A stretch of 8,958 nt of DNA from contig JAFAGX010000347.1 of the NCBI GenBank assembly GCA_019237515.1, positions 1 through 8,958 of the forward strand, in the 5' to 3' direction. This DNA comes from Acidobacteriaceae bacterium. GTDB lineage: Bacteria; Acidobacteriota; Terriglobia; Terriglobales; SbA1. A program made the position numbers and the translations under genes. The number at the start of each line of letters is the position of its first letter. Positions within the stretch are counted from its first letter, which is position 1. This document shows positions 1-5,608 of this stretch, piece by piece. The notes under the pieces were generated by a model, which was not told the DNA's origin, did no database searches, and worked only from the letters and a program-made list of their open reading frames with translations.

Positions 1-1
1 G

Positions 2-235
2 GATGGACTGATGTGCATCGACGACAAACGGCTGGCCTCGTCCGAGATCTCTGCACATTCGAGAAAAATGGGCGATCAAATGTTCCGCATCCCAGTCGAA
101 AGGCTGGATTCTGCTTCTTGCTCAAAAACCCAGGCAGCCGATCTGCGCAAATTCCTCTTGCAAACCCTGCAGCGTCACATCGAAAAAAAACTTATAACCG
201 CCACGATGCTCGAAAGAATTTCGAGTGAGTGCTAA
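2..235 (+). CDS. recO: DNA repair protein RecO, C-terminal fragment (cut by left edge)
   Basis: The frame is open from base 2 to the TAA at 233-235, giving about 77 residues with no start inside the window that must be used. The tail has the run [17 protein letters not shown] followed by ITATMLERI. This matches the way RecO proteins end, with a helical segment ending in a basic His-containing turn and then a short 'lksrelL'-like helix. The first visible residues (DGLMCIDD) could be the far side of the RecO zinc-binding region (GG.xC..C), but the second Cys is replaced by Asp here. RecO works with RecR to load RecA on gapped DNA in the cytoplasm. The gene lies just upstream of glyQ in the same direction, so the two may be co-transcribed. 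The fragment is short and the match is from memory of the family, so the name is probable rather than certain. An internal ATG at 11 is not the true start. Confidence 0.55.
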   Translation, partial: DGLMCIDDKRLASSEISAHSRKMGDQMFRIPVERLDSASCSKTQAADLRKFLLQTLQRHIEKKLITATMLERISSEC

Positions 236-265
236 TTGCTAACTACCAATTGCTAAATGCTAGAC
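231..265. repeat. Degenerate 7-bp tandem repeat (consensus GCTAATT) at the recO-glyQ junction
   Basis: Five consecutive 7-base units start at 231, 238, 245, 252 and 259. Four begin with GCTAA or GCTAG; the middle one is degenerate (ACCAATT). The 9-bp word AATTGCTAA is present exactly twice, at 234-242 and 248-256, 14 bases apart. The repeat contains the recO stop codon and fills most of the gap before glyQ. Short heptad arrays of this sort are known in some bacterial genomes (for example the STRR elements of cyanobacteria); whether this one belongs to a dispersed family cannot be told from one window. Confidence 0.6.
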
Positions 266-273
266 TCAATGGA

Positions 274-1308
274 GTGACTTCATCCCAGACAAATCCGCCC
301 ACCTTCCAGGAATTGATCCTGCGCCTGCAGACATTCTGGGCGGAGCGTGGCTGTGTCCTTCAGCAGCCTTATGACCTCGAAGTGGGTGCCGGAACCATGG
401 CTCCAGAGACGTTTCTCCGCGTGCTGGGCCCGCGGCCATACAAAGTGGCGTACATTCAGCCCTCTCGCCGTCCCGCCGACGGCCGCTATGGAGAAAACCC
501 GAATCGCCTGTACAAACATACCCAATTGCAGGTGATCCTGAAGCCTCCGCCAGAAAATGTTCAAGACCTTTATCTGCAGTCGCTCAGCGCGATCGGAATC
601 ATCCTTCGCGAGCACGATATCAAGTTTGAAGAAGACAATTGGGAAGCGCCAACATTAAGTGCCTGGGGCGTGGGTTGGCAGGTCATGCTCGATGGCCTGG
701 AGATCACTCAGTTCACTTATTTCCAGCAGTGCGGCGGATTAGATTTGTATCCGATTTCAGCCGAGCTGACCTACGGCTTGGAACGAATCGCCGCATTTCT
801 GCAGGACAAAGATTCAGTTTACGACATCGTTTGGGCTCGTGATCCTGAGAGCGGTCACGTTACCACCTACGGTGACGTGCGGCTTGCGGATGAAGTTCAG
901 TTTTCCGTGTACAACTTCGAAGTCGCTGACGTACAAAACGCTTGGAAGCATTTCGAGGCGTACGAAGCGGAATGCAAGCAAGTGTTGCAGCAATATTCTG
1001 CGCTGAAGGAGAAGAAGTCAGCTGAGGGTGCCATTAGTGACAAGCGCCGGTTCCCGCTGCTACCTGCTTACGATCTCTGTCTGAAATGCTCGCATCTGTT
1101 CAACATCCTCGATGCACGCGGCGCAATCTCCGTCACCGAACGCGTCGGTGTGATTGCCCGTGTTCGTGCCTTGGCTGTCGGCATCGCCAAAGCGTATGTT
1201 GATCAGCAGACGCCCGCCGGTGAGTCGGCCGACGAAGAGAGTGAAGGGGAACAAAGGGGCAAGCACAAGGCGACGAGTAAGATCGAAGCCGCTCCGGCCG
1301 CATCCTGA
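274..1308 (+). CDS. glyQ: Glycine--tRNA ligase alpha subunit
   Basis: GlyQ is the catalytic class II subunit of the bacterial alpha2beta2 glycyl-tRNA synthetase, which activates glycine with ATP and charges tRNA-Gly in the cytoplasm. Family signatures are clear in the 344-residue product: [11 protein letters not shown] (residues 31-41), [17 protein letters not shown] (62-78), [17 protein letters not shown] (139-155) and [10 protein letters not shown] (164-173), with the conserved C-terminal helix region [16 protein letters not shown] at 268-283. I chose the GTG at 274 because residues before it would be encoded by the 7-bp repeat, and homologues start close to the FQELILRLQ segment. No strong ribosome site marks it; GTG 229, overlapping the recO end, is the in-frame alternative. 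The last ~30 residues are a charged, low-complexity tail (Glu/Lys/Ala-rich) beyond the usual ~300-residue length. The beta-subunit gene glyS, which often follows glyQ, is absent; a convergent gene begins 21 bases on. Confidence 0.97.
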   Translation: MTSSQTNPPTFQELILRLQTFWAERGCVLQQPYDLEVGAGTMAPETFLRVLGPRPYKVAYIQPSRRPADGRYGENPNRLYKHTQLQVILKPPPENVQDLYLQSLSAIGIILREHDIKFEEDNWEAPTLSAWGVGWQVMLDGLEITQFTYFQQCGGLDLYPISAELTYGLERIAAFLQDKDSVYDIVWARDPESGHVTTYGDVRLADEVQFSVYNFEVADVQNAWKHFEAYEAECKQVLQQYSALKEKKSAEGAISDKRRFPLLPAYDLCLKCSHLFNILDARGAISVTERVGVIARVRALAVGIAKAYVDQQTPAGESADEESEGEQRGKHKATSKIEAAPAAS

Positions 1309-1329
1309 CTCACTTAATACGACGAGCAA

Positions 1330-1731
1330 CTATGCGGAGCGTCTCTGCTTGCCCGTGAGCTCTCGTTCGAGTTCGTCGAGAGCCCCCTGCGGGAGGATCT
1401 TGCGCTCTCTGAGTTCCCGCAACGAGGAGTAAGGCCGACCTGAAATAATCCGGTCCGCCAGAACCGGCCCGATCCCACTAACTGCCAAAAGATGCTCCCG
1501 GCTAATCGTGTTGAGAAGCTCCGCGGCATTGCCTGATACTCGTTGTTCGCCGTAATTCCTTCGCTCGGGATCTGTAGCTTGAGGTTCGCCCCCACGCCGG
1601 GCATTCAGCGCAACAGGCCTGAGCCGTCCCCGGACCGTGCGCAGCTTCCGTCTCGATATTGCTCGCGTCAACGGCGCGAGCAGCGCGACTACTCCAATTC
1701 CGACACCCACGGCGGCCAAAATTCGTCTCAT
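1330..1731 (-). CDS. Membrane-anchored helix-hairpin-helix (ComEA-like) protein
   Basis: The product has 133 residues. Residues 3-22 form one hydrophobic segment preceded by two arginines, so it is either an uncleaved signal anchor or a signal peptide. Residues 25-65 are an Arg-rich linker. Residues 73-121 form a helix-hairpin-helix DNA-binding module: LNTISREHLLAVSGIGPVLA with the Gly-Ile-Gly hairpin at 86-88, then IISGRPYSSLREL. This pattern is the one found in ComEA and related proteins that bind DNA without sequence preference. ComEA receives DNA outside the membrane during natural transformation, but HhH modules also occur in proteins with other roles, so a competence function is only a possibility. 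The start ATG (1729-1731) has an excellent ribosome site, GGAGGAG on the minus strand at 1736-1742. It is the last gene of a three-gene minus-strand cluster, 51 bases after the BrkB-family gene, and its end converges on glyQ. Confidence 0.85.
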   Translation of the reverse strand: MRRILAAVGVGIGVVALLAPLTRAISRRKLRTVRGRLRPVALNARRGGEPQATDPERRNYGEQRVSGNAAELLNTISREHLLAVSGIGPVLADRIISGRPYSSLRELRERKILPQGALDELERELTGKQRRSA

Positions 1732-1782
1732 GAAGCTCCTCCGATCCCTCGGTCTGAGTGCCGCGTGTGCAGCACGCCCGAC

Positions 1783-2703
1783 TTACGCGGCCTCTGGTTG
1801 CACTCCGTGCTTTCGCTTCTCGAATGCGGGCGTCTTCTTATCCTGGCTCTCGATCACCCAGTTCACTTCGCCACCGATCAAAATGGCGAAACCTGTGATG
1901 TAAAGCCACAGAATCAGAATGATGACTGCCCCGAGCGAGCCGTAGGTCTTGTTATAGCTGTTGAAGAAATGCAGGTAGTACCGAAATCCGACGGATGCTA
2001 GTAACCAGATGATCACCCCAGCCACACTTCCAGGACTGACCCAGTACCACGTCCTCTCCTCGAGATCGGGCGCGAAGTAATACATCATGGCGAATGCCAG
2101 GAACATCGCGCCCAGGGCCACGGGCCACTGCAACGTTTTCCAGATGACGGCAAAAATGTTACCCGCTCCGACGTGTGAAAAAATCGCTTGCCCGATTTTG
2201 CCGCCGTATAACGCCAGAGTGATCGCCACAATAATGAGCGCGGAAATCGCCAGCGTCAGGCCGATGATCACAAGCTTCTGCTTCCACCATGGCCGCTTCT
2301 CCGGCACTTGAAAGATTTTGTTCAACGAAACGACGACCGCGCTGACTCCGCCTGAGGCCGCCCACAGGGCTCCCAGTATTCCGGCTGCGAGTTTCAGGCC
2401 GCTGCTTGATTGGAATGTCTGATGTACCACCCTCTCGACCACCGCGCTAGCCGAACCCGGGGCCAGCCGCCCTAATCCTGAAATGATATGTTCCTGCAAT
2501 TGTGTGCCAGGGCCTGCAAACACCGCCAGGAGTGAAACAAGAAAGAGCAGGAGCGGAAACAATGCGAGCAGGAAATAATAAGAAAGCGACGAGGAACGAA
2601 TCGAGAGTTCATCTTCGCTGATTTTATGGACTACTAGTTTAATGAGCTGAACCGGGCCCAGCCCGCCAAATTTCCATAAAGAAGGGGCGGCATCATGCGG
2701 CAT
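1783..2703 (-). CDS. YihY/virulence factor BrkB family membrane protein
   Basis: The 306-residue product is a polytopic inner-membrane protein with about six hydrophobic segments (roughly residues 42-63, 104-127, 145-167, 187-210, 224-246 and 256-282). Family hallmarks are SIRSSSLSYYFLLALFPLLL near the first helix, the LWAASGGVSAV segment (112-122), and the strongly conserved end around YNKTYGSLGAVIILILWLY (250-268) followed by GGEVN (277-281). The family was once misnamed RNase BN; its actual function is unsettled, with proposals including transport. The C-terminal 20 residues are polar and charged. The start ATG at 2701-2703 has GGAG about seven bases upstream and lies inside the last codons of the preceding gene (11-base overlap), indicating translational coupling to it. 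The stop is TAA at 1783-1785. Confidence 0.93.
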   Translation of the reverse strand: MPHDAAPSLWKFGGLGPVQLIKLVVHKISEDELSIRSSSLSYYFLLALFPLLLFLVSLLAVFAGPGTQLQEHIISGLGRLAPGSASAVVERVVHQTFQSSSGLKLAAGILGALWAASGGVSAVVVSLNKIFQVPEKRPWWKQKLVIIGLTLAISALIIVAITLALYGGKIGQAIFSHVGAGNIFAVIWKTLQWPVALGAMFLAFAMMYYFAPDLEERTWYWVSPGSVAGVIIWLLASVGFRYYLHFFNSYNKTYGSLGAVIILILWLYITGFAILIGGEVNWVIESQDKKTPAFEKRKHGVQPEAA

Positions 2704-3115
2704 ATCGTCGCTCCGCCCGACGTGCTTTGTCTGGAAAACGCGTCAATTGGCTGATTGCCGTAATCATTGCGCCTTCCGCCAAAAAGAATTTCCGTTCGCG
2801 CTCGTCCGTGAAGGCCAGAAATTCCGGCAAAGTCGCCGTCATGGCACCCAGCCCCAGGTCGATTTCTCTGTGCGTCTCGAAGTTGATGACCTTCTTGACC
2901 CCTCCGGGATAATTGGTCAGTAGGTTGACGGCAAGCTCCGCGCCCCCCGCGATCAGCGCGGCAACTGCAGCACGTTTGCTTCGCCGCCAGAACAATGCTG
3001 CGCTCACGAAAAGCGACCCTACCATCGCGTAGTCGATGATGGCGTGAGTCCTGGGTGAGATTGCTCTGGGGATCGGTTTTGTTGCAAGCTGGACAGCACT
3101 GTTCAACATCGGCAT
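2693..3115 (-). CDS. Small hypothetical membrane protein coupled to the BrkB-family gene
   Basis: The 140-residue product is not one I can name. It has a conserved-looking entry motif, SPRTHAIIDYAMVGSLF (residues 20-36), which begins the first hydrophobic segment. A second segment covers about residues 48-67 (VAALIAGGAELAVNLL), and moderately hydrophobic stretches follow near 85-103 and 110-125. A charged turn (WRRSKR, 43-48) separates the first two helices. The C-terminus is basic. The 'SPxTHxxxDY' opening resembles that of small predicted membrane proteins seen in several phyla, but this is a recollection and not a tested match. The start at 3115 is supported by AGGAG on the minus strand; a longer frame to 3292 exists but would run through the divergent promoter region. 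Its stop overlaps the BrkB-family start by 11 bases, so the two products are probably made together and may act together. Confidence 0.8.
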   Translation of the reverse strand: MPMLNSAVQLATKPIPRAISPRTHAIIDYAMVGSLFVSAALFWRRSKRAAVAALIAGGAELAVNLLTNYPGGVKKVINFETHREIDLGLGAMTATLPEFLAFTDERERKFFLAEGAMITAISQLTRFPDKARRAERRYAA

Positions 3116-3247
3116 ATGGTCTCCTGCACGCACGCTGTCTGATGGTTCCCAACTGCCTTGGGTTGATACAGGCCAGCGATAAAATCGTGAGTGGAACTGG
3201 TCTCGGCTGCTCGGCACTCCCGGATACCCGAGCAAGATAGTTTCAAT
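3116..3247. promoter_or_regulatory. Divergent intergenic region with a possible hairpin before the plus-strand gene
   Basis: These 132 bases separate two genes transcribed away from each other, so promoters for both should lie here. No consensus -35/-10 pair is convincing; TAAAAT at 3180-3185 is a weak plus-strand -10 candidate, with TTGGGT at 3159-3164 fifteen bases before it. A perfect 7-bp inverted repeat, TGCTCGG at 3208-3214 and CCGAGCA at 3228-3234 with a 13-base loop, ends 13 bases before the start codon at 3248. In the transcript it could form a hairpin close to the ribosome site, or it could be a protein-binding site in DNA. Neither role is demonstrated. Confidence 0.4.
3121..3125 (-). 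promoter_or_regulatory. Ribosome binding site AGGAG deciding the start at 3115
   Basis: On the minus strand AGGAG ends five bases before the ATG at 3115-3113. No comparable site precedes the upstream in-frame ATG at 3292, so it fixes the shorter 140-residue product. Confidence 0.7.
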
Positions 3248-3706
3248 ATGCGAAAGCTTGCGGCCGTCGAAGAAGCTAGAGCCCTGATGCAAGAAGCCAT
3301 CGACTGGGGTCTATGGCGATGGTTGCTGGAAAAAGCACGCGTGCGTGAGGTCGCCGACCGTGCCACTGCCGCCCTGGATCAGGCCGATCGCAGGGCCAAA
3401 GCCAATTGGAGCGACGAGTTAAAGCACGCTTACCAGGACCTGCCAACCCATAAGAAGCCCGTCAAGAAATCCCAGGACCCGCCTGGTTTGGACATTTCTT
3501 CTGCCGTTCGGCTTGCCGCCAAAGACCTCAAACAGGCTGACGACGAAGCCGAACGCGCCCGGTTGGATGCGGAACATACCTTCGATGAAGCGGAGCGTCG
3601 CATGAGTACGGATATGGCCCGCGAAGGTGCTCGTAAGGCACTCCGGACGTACGACCTTCGCGAGGTTGCCATTCAAAAATCCGAAGCTGCATCCCATCGC
3701 AAGTGA
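3248..3706 (+). CDS. Hypothetical helical (coiled-coil-prone) protein
   Basis: The 152-residue product is very rich in Ala, Glu, Asp, Lys and Arg and appears almost wholly alpha-helical. It has no signal peptide and no membrane segment. Two helical blocks are visible: residues 5-65, with a Trp-rich patch (DWGLWRWLLEKARVREVAD, 19-37), and residues 83-148, with a run of charged Ala-rich heptads (AAKDLKQADDEAERARLDAE, 90-109). A Pro/Lys-rich break (residues 66-81) separates them. I do not recognise a named domain; it is probably a cytoplasmic structural or adaptor protein. The ATG at 3248 is preferred because the following MRKLAAVEEARALM opens the first helix. The ribosome site is weak (AAGA), and GTG 3191 in the same frame would add 19 non-helical residues spanning the hairpin. 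The AsmA-like gene starts 86 bases downstream in the same direction. Confidence 0.7.
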   Translation: MRKLAAVEEARALMQEAIDWGLWRWLLEKARVREVADRATAALDQADRRAKANWSDELKHAYQDLPTHKKPVKKSQDPPGLDISSAVRLAAKDLKQADDEAERARLDAEHTFDEAERRMSTDMAREGARKALRTYDLREVAIQKSEAASHRK

Positions 3707-3792
3707 TGCCCATCTTAAAAAGAGGTTGCCCGCAGGTTGCTGTTGTGCACAGAACAGCATCTTAGATTGGACATTTTTGCTGCCGCCGATCC

Positions 3793-5412
3793 ATGGCGAT
3801 GGATATAACAACTCGCACCCAAACTTCTCGCCGATCTGCTTGGAAGTGGATCAAATTGGCAGCCCTGCTAACGCTTGTTGTCATCGTCGTCGGTTTACCC
3901 ATCGCTGTCCATTATGCTGAGCCTGTCCTTCGTGAGCGGGTGATTGAAACGCTTTCTGCGCGCTTTCACGCTCGCGTCGAATTGCCCGTATTCCACGTGT
4001 CTGTCACCAACGGTTTCCAGGTTTATGGCGGAGGACTGAAGGTCTTCGCGACCTTCGACCCCAACTCGCATGAACCAGGCATTCAGCCTGTAATCGCGGT
4101 TGAAGAATTCCGCTTTCACGCAAGCATTCTGAACCTACTGCATACACCCATGCGGATTCATCGTGTCTATCTTCAGGGACTTGAACTGAACATTCCGCCC
4201 CGTGGCCAGCGCGAGATCGATCTGCACCTGAAAAAGATAAAAAACAAGATTTACGTAGATGAATTCGTTTGTGAGCACGCGCAACTCATCATCAATACCG
4301 CGCGTCCCGATAAGTTGCCGCTCGAATTCGAGATCCGGCAACTTACTATGCAGCAAATTGCGCCGAACGAAGCCCTACGGTTTAATGCCACACTGATCAA
4401 CCCCAAGCCGGTCGGAGAAATTCAATCAACTGGCTTTTTCGGTCCCTGGCAGCCGGAAGAGCCACGCGACACTCCCGTGAAGGGCGAGTATTCGTTCACC
4501 CACGCTGACCTGAGCACAATCCGGGGAATTGGCGGAATCCTCTCATCAAAAGGTGCCTACGAAGGAACCCTCGGTGGCATCATTGTTGACGGAAAAACCG
4601 AAACTCCCGATTTCCGCATCGCTATCAGCGGTCATCCCGTGCCGCTAGCCACTCATTTCCATGCCAAAGTGGATGGGACCAGCGGCGACACTTACCTCGA
4701 TCCCGTGGATGCCACTCTGCTTCATTCCCGTTTGGTAGCACACGGATCGATTGTGCGTGTCAAAGATCCCAACGGACACAGGGTCGTACTCAACGTGCAG
4801 GTGAAGCCGGCCCGCATTGAGGATCTGCTCCAACTGGGTGTCCGAACCAGTCCACCGGTGATGAGCGGTGCTGCGGAGCTGACCACGAAGTTTGACCTAT
4901 CACCCGGCACAGCAGACTTGCCCGATCGTCTCCGCCTCAATGGCACCTTCTCCATTCGCGATTCGCATTTCAGCAACGAAAAAATTCAGGACAAAGTGGA
5001 TGCGCTCAGCCTCCGAAGCGAGGGCAAACCAAAACAGGCCAATGCTGCCGACCCTCCGGACGTTTTGTCGGATATGAACGGGGTCTTTCGATTGCGCGAG
5101 GGGATGCTCTCGTTTTCAAAACTCCGGTTTGATGTGCCGGGAACCACTGTTGACCTCATTGGCAACTACAGCTTGGACGGGAAGGACTTTGACTTTCACG
5201 GAAAAGCGCGCATGAAAGCGCGATTGTCGCACATGACTACGGGCTGGAAATCCGTCCTCCTCAAACCCGTCGACCCGTTCTTCAGCAAACACGGAGCCGG
5301 AACCGAGCTTCCAGTCAAAATAACCGGAACGCGGTCGTCTCCCCATTTTGGCCTGGATTTTGGACATAAAGACACAGAAATCCGCAGCAAAGTCGACGGC
5401 CCCGGCCAATGA
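3793..5412 (+). CDS. AsmA-like single-pass envelope protein
   Basis: The 539-residue product has a short basic N-terminus, one hydrophobic segment at about residues 19-40, and a long beta-strand-rich remainder that should lie outside the cytoplasm. The N-terminal part after the helix (RERVIETLSARFHARVEL) and the layout of a membrane anchor followed by repeated strands resemble AsmA/TamB/DUF748-type proteins. The region from about residue 425 to 528 (MNGVFRLREGMLSFSKLRF, then GTTVDLIGNYSLDGKDFDF, then LPVKITGTRSSPHFGLDF) is typical of the AsmA-like C-terminal domain. Members of the superfamily are linked to lipid transport between membranes or outer-membrane assembly; the role of this member is unknown. 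ATG 3793 and ATG 3799 are both possible starts, and neither has a clear ribosome site; an in-frame stop at 3763-3765 limits the upstream extension. The 86-base gap before it holds no clear promoter or terminator. Confidence 0.85.
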   Translation: MAMDITTRTQTSRRSAWKWIKLAALLTLVVIVVGLPIAVHYAEPVLRERVIETLSARFHARVELPVFHVSVTNGFQVYGGGLKVFATFDPNSHEPGIQPVIAVEEFRFHASILNLLHTPMRIHRVYLQGLELNIPPRGQREIDLHLKKIKNKIYVDEFVCEHAQLIINTARPDKLPLEFEIRQLTMQQIAPNEALRFNATLINPKPVGEIQSTGFFGPWQPEEPRDTPVKGEYSFTHADLSTIRGIGGILSSKGAYEGTLGGIIVDGKTETPDFRIAISGHPVPLATHFHAKVDGTSGDTYLDPVDATLLHSRLVAHGSIVRVKDPNGHRVVLNVQVKPARIEDLLQLGVRTSPPVMSGAAELTTKFDLSPGTADLPDRLRLNGTFSIRDSHFSNEKIQDKVDALSLRSEGKPKQANAADPPDVLSDMNGVFRLREGMLSFSKLRFDVPGTTVDLIGNYSLDGKDFDFHGKARMKARLSHMTTGWKSVLLKPVDPFFSKHGAGTELPVKITGTRSSPHFGLDFGHKDTEIRSKVDGPGQ

Positions 5413-5608
5413 AAATCCTCAGCAGATACTGACTTCCTAGTGAGTGGATACCCGGTCAAACTATTTCCTCTAAGTTGTTAAATCCACAGCAGCCATAGCC
5501 ATTAGAGGCCAATGACTCCATCAACAAAACACCGCGTGAATGCCCGCGGAACAGCGACAAAGCGTTATATACTAGCAAACCGGAGCAACTCTCGCGTTTG
5601 TGGGGTGT
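5413..5608. other. Intergenic region upstream of the kinase gene, with two inverted repeats
   Basis: No convincing gene lies in these 196 bases. Two inverted repeats stand out: CCTCTAA at 5467-5473 pairs with TTAGAGG at 5502-5508 (7 bp, 28 bases between), and CCGCG at 5532-5536 pairs with CGCGG at 5545-5549 (5 bp, 8-base loop). Neither is followed by a T-run, so they do not look like intrinsic terminators for the AsmA-like gene. The second sits just upstream of the candidate -10 element and could be an operator. A GGGG-containing ribosome site directly precedes the kinase start. Confidence 0.35.
5568..5573 (+). promoter_or_regulatory. Candidate -10 element TATACT for the kinase gene
   Basis: TATACT differs from the sigma-70 -10 consensus by one base and lies 35 bases before the kinase start codon, a sensible distance for a short leader. 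The position where a -35 would be expected reads CGCGGA and does not match TTGACA, so either an activator is required or the element is a chance match. Confidence 0.25.

Noticed and set aside
1761..1778. Small GC-rich dyad (CGTG...CACG) in the 51-base gap between the BrkB-family and HhH genes
   Set aside because: The stem is only four to five base pairs with no T-run, so it is too weak to call a terminator.
1543..2001. Plus-strand 152-codon frame across the HhH and BrkB-family genes
   Set aside because: It is antisense to two recognisable genes and its product has no coherent domain; it is a shadow of their codon pattern.
3116..3292. N-terminal extension of the 140-residue membrane protein to ATG 3292
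   Set aside because: It would cross the divergent spacer and overlap the start of the opposite gene, and a good ribosome site marks 3115 instead.
3707..3792. Possible promoter ahead of the AsmA-like gene (TAGATT with upstream TTG words)
   Set aside because: No -35/-10 pair has acceptable spacing (14 or 20 bases), so I could not support a call.
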